A stretch of 7,639 nucleotides of DNA from Symbiobacteriaceae bacterium (lineage in GTDB: Bacteria > Bacillota > JAAYKD01 > WRDA01), in the NCBI GenBank assembly GCA_009779515.1, contig WREE01000095.1:1-7639 (forward strand), written 5' to 3'. The notes under the pieces were generated by a model, which was not told the origin of the DNA, searched no databases, and was given only the letters and a program-made list of their open reading frames with translations. Positions 4,816-7,639 of the stretch are shown piece by piece (within the stretch, counting starts at the first letter, position 1; each line of letters starts with the position of its first letter). The translations under genes were made by a program, and so were the position numbers.

Positions 4816-7639
4816 GGAAGAGAGAGGAACAGGATTGTCGGGGATTTCCACCAGCTCATCCTCTACAGGAATGTCAGGAGTTTCTTCTTCCGGGGTTTCC
4901 ACATAGACAAAGGGTACTAGAGGTATTTCCGGGTCAGGGAGTTCCAGCAGATCCGGTGTATCTTCCAGATCACGCTCCACTACCGGCTCAGGAGTATCGA
5001 CTTCGATAGCGCCTCGAGGTGTAGCAGGGGGAGGAATGACTATGTCGTCGCCTCTCTCACTGGGTCCGGATGGCTCGAAGGGAGTGGGGGGACGGGGGTT
5101 GACATCGGTAACCGGATAGTAGGTGTAGTTTTGGAGATTACCCAGGAACTCTTTAAGCTGGTACTCATCCAGATTTTCGATAAATTCCCGGAGCTGGTAG
5201 CCCGTAAGACCGCCCATGTTGTCAGTTAGATTATAACCAGGTAAGAGGGCCATAATATCTCTTAAGGTGTAGCTGTTCAAAATTTCTCGGATCTCTTCCA
5301 AGGTGAACATTTCCAGAATATCGCTGATATCTTGTAAGGAGTAAGTGTTAAGAATATCTTCGATATCTTTGACGTCGAACTGGGAGAGGATATCGGTAAT
5401 TTCTTCCAGGGTGTAGCTATCAAGAGCGGCGCGGATAGCGTCCAGTTGCTCCGGAGACAGGCGGCCGAAAATTTGCGCCATCTGATAAGGGGTTAACCCA
5501 CCGGGGTTTTGATGCTGGTTATAATCGTAACCTTCCAGAACATCAGGGTTGGTAGCTAGGATATAATCCAGCAGGGAGCCAGGGTTGTCCTCCAGGTTAT
5601 AGCTGTTAAGCAGATCCGGATTGTTGGCTAAAATATAAGCTACTAATTCTCCAGGGTTGCTACTTAAAGTCATGCCCGCCAAAGCATCCGGGTTGGTGGT
5701 GAGCAGGTAATGTAACAAGTCACCAGGGTTGCTCCCCAGGGTGTAACCTTCCAGAGCATCCGGGTTGGTGGTGAGCAGGTAGTGTAGCAAGTCGCCGGGG
5801 TTGCTCCCCAGAGAGTAACCCTCCAAAGCATCGGGATTGCTGGTGAGTATATAGGCTAACAAACCACCGAGATTGTCACCTAAGGTATAGTCTTCTAGTA
5901 TATCTGGGTTAGTAGTCAGCAGATAGCTGAGCAAGTCACCGGGGTTGCTGCCCAAGGTATAACCGCCAAGGCTACCATCGTTAGTGGTCAGCTCATATTC
6001 ACCTAGAGTTGCGAACTCTGCCGTCAGCTTGTCGGTGTCACCCAGTAAACCTGTTACTTCAACTATATCTTGCTCAATGCGCTTGGGGTCTACCACTTGC
6101 CCTTCAGGAAGGACAATCGCATTACCCAGCCAGGTATCTACCACCGAGCCTAATTTATAGGTGCCAGCGCCATTTAAGTCACCGAGAACATAATCTTTGC
6201 CGGTAGAACCGGACTGCCATCTCAAGGTTAAGCTGTAATCATCATACAGGGTTATAGTTGCCATATCATTTTTCTTGTCATTGAAGTAGCTTCCGATAAG
6301 GGTCGTACCGGCAGGTGGGTTGGTTGTCGACAACGCCACCACACGACCTTGGGTATCCATATAGAGATACACCTGACTATTGGTGGGTAATTTATTTTGG
6401 TTAGAGGACTCTTCATTAGTCCAAACTGAACCTTTGTTAGTCGTAACCAAACCATCAGGACTGGTTTTGGTAAAGGAGGCATTGGCATTGGGAACGGGAG
6501 TTCCTGTACCGGCTGACCGGTGACCGATCGAGGTAATGTTGGTTACCGGCGGTTTGGTGGTGGTCAGACTGTTAGTAACAGCGCCTTCCGGCAACATATT
6601 GACCGCGTTGACATCAACAATGCGTATGTGATACCATTTACCATCTTCCATCTGATAATAGAAGTCGCCAACTACCGAGGTGCCACCTTGGGAGTTCTTA
6701 ATAACCCTGGGGTCATTTTCTACATCAACCAGCGACGCGTCATCCGGTAAGAAGAAGGTATCGCCAATACCAAGATGCATCGAGTAGACCGCAGGATCAC
6801 CAGGAACCGTATAGTAAACTACCTCTGCTTCTGCGGTATGAATGTTATTTTCTAGCTTTATGGCGCCTGCAGGGAGAATGTAGGTAGCGCCTTCTTCCAC
6901 CACACACCAGATCATCTTACCATCGAGAGAATAGTATTGCGGGTTACCGTTACCGATAATGACATCATGCTGGGACACAACCGTTGCATGCGCCGGAATA
7001 CCATCAGCTAGTTCCTCTGCCGTAATGGGGTACAACACCCCATCAATAGCATAGAAATCTCCAAGGTTGGCAAGAACTGCTACACTGTCATAAACCGTCA
7101 TGCCTTCTAGGTAGTAAGACCCGGTGGTCAGTTTGATAACCTTACCTTCTTCGTCCAGATAGAACTTCACCGTTCCCTCTACTTCCACCACATGGGACAG
7201 TTCCTCAGGAGATAGGGCAATGGCACCGGCAGGCACTCGATACCATCCGTCGGTATCAACGGTGAAGGAAATCATCTCTTCCCCTACCCAGTAATAGTAG
7301 GTTCCTGCTTCTAACTCGATAGCATCTGCAGCTTCTGCCCGTAAACCTTCCAAGTAGGCCTGATAAGCGGCAGCATCGGTGGGAGTGGCACCGTCTAAAT
7401 CATACCAGCCATCACTATTTACCGTAAATACAAAGACCTTACCATCCTTGGCAAAATAGTGAGTGCCAGCAGTAAGCTCGATACCGTCATCGGCTATCGC
7501 CAAACTCTCAATATAGCTGTTATAGGCTTCCACGGTAGTTGCCGTAGCACCATCCAGGTTATACCAACCACCTGTGGCGACTTCAAACTGCATAACTACG
7601 CCATCTTTAACAAAGTAGTAAGATCCGGCTGCCAGCTCC
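4693..7639 (-). CDS. Large sortase-anchored surface protein with 12-residue repeats (5' partial)
   Basis: The frame stays open to the right edge: codons before the internal Met at 7593 read on as the same repeat (ELAAGSYYFVKDGVV), so that Met is not the start, and at least 981 residues are visible. Residue numbers here count from the Met at 7593. Layout: tyrosine/glycine-rich modules of the form YY..DGK...GWY.L.AGA at about 1-345, the first copies in tandem with a 53-54-residue period; a Ser/Thr/Asn-rich and beta-type region at about 345-510; a strict 12-residue repeat array at 521-822; a proline/Asp/Glu-rich stalk at 828-926; and the cell-wall sorting signal MPYTG (927-931), hydrophobic segment 937-957 and RKEKKEEEA tail. 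It should be exported and covalently attached to peptidoglycan by a sortase, with the stalk crossing the wall and the repeats displayed outside. Only one cysteine (C230) is seen. No enzyme domain is recognised. Adhesin, structural or S-layer-like roles are possible but unproven. Confidence 0.9.
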   Translation of the reverse strand, partial: ELAAGSYYFVKDGVVMQFEVATGGWYNLDGATATTVEAYNSYIESLAIADDGIELTAGTHYFAKDGKVFVFTVNSDGWYDLDGATPTDAAAYQAYLEGLRAEAADAIELEAGTYYYWVGEEMISFTVDTDGWYRVPAGAIALSPEELSHVVEVEGTVKFYLDEEGKVIKLTTGSYYLEGMTVYDSVAVLANLGDFYAIDGVLYPITAEELADGIPAHATVVSQHDVIIGNGNPQYYSLDGKMIWCVVEEGATYILPAGAIKLENNIHTAEAEVVYYTVPGDPAVYSMHLGIGDTFFLPDDASLVDVENDPRVIKNSQGGTSVVGDFYYQMEDGKWYHIRIVDVNAVNMLPEGAVTNSLTTTKPPVTNITSIGHRSAGTGTPVPNANASFTKTSPDGLVTTNKGSVWTNEESSNQNKLPTNSQVYLYMDTQGRVVALSTTNPPAGTTLIGSYFNDKKNDMATITLYDDYSLTLRWQSGSTGKDYVLGDLNGAGTYKLGSVVDTWLGNAIVLPEGQVVDPKRIEQDIVEVTGLLGDTDKLTAEFATLGEYELTTNDGSLGGYTLGSNPGDLLSYLLTTNPDILEDYTLGDNLGGLLAYILTSNPDALEGYSLGSNPGDLLHYLLTTNPDALEGYTLGSNPGDLLHYLLTTNPDALAGMTLSSNPGELVAYILANNPDLLNSYNLEDNPGSLLDYILATNPDVLEGYDYNQHQNPGGLTPYQMAQIFGRLSPEQLDAIRAALDSYTLEEITDILSQFDVKDIEDILNTYSLQDISDILEMFTLEEIREILNSYTLRDIMALLPGYNLTDNMGGLTGYQLREFIENLDEYQLKEFLGNLQNYTYYPVTDVNPRPPTPFEPSGPSERGDDIVIPPPATPRGAIEVDTPEPVVERDLEDTPDLLELPDPEIPLVPFVYVETPEEETPDIPVEDELVEIPDNPVPLSSMPYTGVRNMNSFWLLTLSAALAGSVLSIFGIRKEKKEEEA
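4816..5112 (-). other. Proline/acidic wall-spanning stalk
   Basis: About 99 residues between the repeat array and the sorting signal are rich in Pro, Asp, Glu and Val (PRPPTPFEP, PPPATPRG, DTPEPVVE, LPDPEIPLVP, ETPEEETPDIP). The composition is low-complexity, extended and net negative, as in many wall-anchored proteins. No folded domain is visible. Confidence 0.75.
5128..6033 (-). repeat. Array of about 25 units of a 12-residue (36-bp) protein repeat
   Basis: Residues 521-822 of the surface protein repeat every 12 residues, with an aromatic residue at position 1, Leu (or Val/Met) at 3 and Leu at 10. Fourteen units run in register over 521-688. One unit is stretched to 14 residues (689-702, YDYNQHQNPGGLTP), and ten more units cover 703-822. 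The first part is Asn-Pro rich (YTLGSNPGDLLS, YLLTTNPDALEG). The second is acidic and Ile-rich (YTLEEITDILSQ, FDVKDIEDILNT, YSLQDISDILEM), with one unit of the first style inside it (YNLTDNMGGLTG, 787-798). The hydrophobic spacing suggests a solenoid of short helices and turns; this is inference. I do not recognise the repeat as a named family. Confidence 0.88.
5530..5961 (-). repeat. Six tandem 72-bp (24-residue) higher-order repeats
   Basis: Within the 12-residue array, two alternating unit types form a 24-residue super-repeat, starting at residues 545, 569, 593, 617, 641 and 665. The odd unit has SNPG or DNPG, and the even unit has TNPD or NNPD. The copies at 5746-5817 and 5674-5745 match at about 62 of 72 bases by hand count, including 27 consecutive identical bases, and differ at only two residues. 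This points to recent tandem duplication. The outer copies are more diverged. Confidence 0.9.
7216..7638 (-). repeat. Tandem 53-54-residue Tyr/Gly-rich modules at the right edge
   Basis: Two complete copies (7480-7638 with 53 residues, 7318-7479 with 54 residues) and the first part of a third (from 7317) share the pattern EL.AG.YYF.KDG....F.V...GWY.LDGAT followed by AY..Y.E.L. More copies probably lie beyond the window edge. Weaker versions of the YY..DGK and LPAGAI elements continue to about residue 345 (near 6560). The pattern suggests beta-hairpin modules exposed at the cell surface. I cannot assign a family. Confidence 0.82.

Noticed and set aside
5530..5961. Regular 72-bp repeats that could suggest a CRISPR array
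   Set aside because: The repeats are contiguous without unique spacers, stay in one open reading frame and conserve protein sequence, so they are coding repeats.
7591..7593. ATG as the start of the surface protein
   Set aside because: The frame is open upstream to the window edge and the upstream codons encode the same tandem module. No ribosome binding site precedes the ATG.
7216..7638. Choline-binding (GWYYL-type) repeats
   Set aside because: The GWY.LDG and YY..DGK elements look similar, but the unit is 53-54 residues, not about 20, and the G-M-x-T-G-W signature is missing.

Overview
The window looks like chromosomal DNA of a Gram-positive-type bacterium, most likely an anaerobic Bacillota (Clostridia-like) species. 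The reasons are a T-box leader in front of an aminoacyl-tRNA synthetase gene, strong AAGGAGG-type ribosome binding sites, a DUF1847 protein of the kind common in anaerobic Firmicutes, and a sortase-anchored surface protein. The species cannot be named from the sequence alone.

Layout. Positions 1-250 hold most of a T-box riboswitch, cut at its 5' end by the window edge. It has an AAC (Asn) specifier, a T-box/antiterminator and a competing terminator. It controls asnS (268-1668, asparaginyl-tRNA synthetase, 466 aa). No terminator follows asnS. After 32 bases and a perfect ribosome binding site comes a cytoplasmic S9 (prolyl-oligopeptidase family) peptidase of 680 aa, starting at TTG 1701 and ending at 3743. 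The two genes probably form one operon induced by shortage of charged tRNA-Asn. A bidirectional terminator (3761-3796) separates them from the convergent minus-strand gene 3800-4456, a cysteine-rich DUF1847 protein.

Upstream of that gene, a 236-base gap (4457-4692) holds its ribosome binding site, a 14-bp palindrome that could be an operator, and the minus-strand terminator of the next gene. From 4693 to the right edge a single minus-strand reading frame encodes a very large cell-wall-anchored surface protein. It is still open at base 7639, so its N-terminus and signal peptide lie outside the window. At least 981 residues are visible: tyrosine/glycine-rich modules, a linker region, a long array with a strict 12-residue period (about 25 units), a proline/acidic stalk, and an MPYTG-hydrophobic-charged sortase signal.

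The first two genes form a sensible unit: tRNA-Asn charging plus a peptidase that could release amino acids from peptides. The other two genes are separate transcription units with no evident functional link to them. The least familiar element is the 12-residue repeat array of the surface protein, which I do not recognise as a named repeat family. I see no CRISPR array, insertion sequence, tRNA, rRNA or phage gene.
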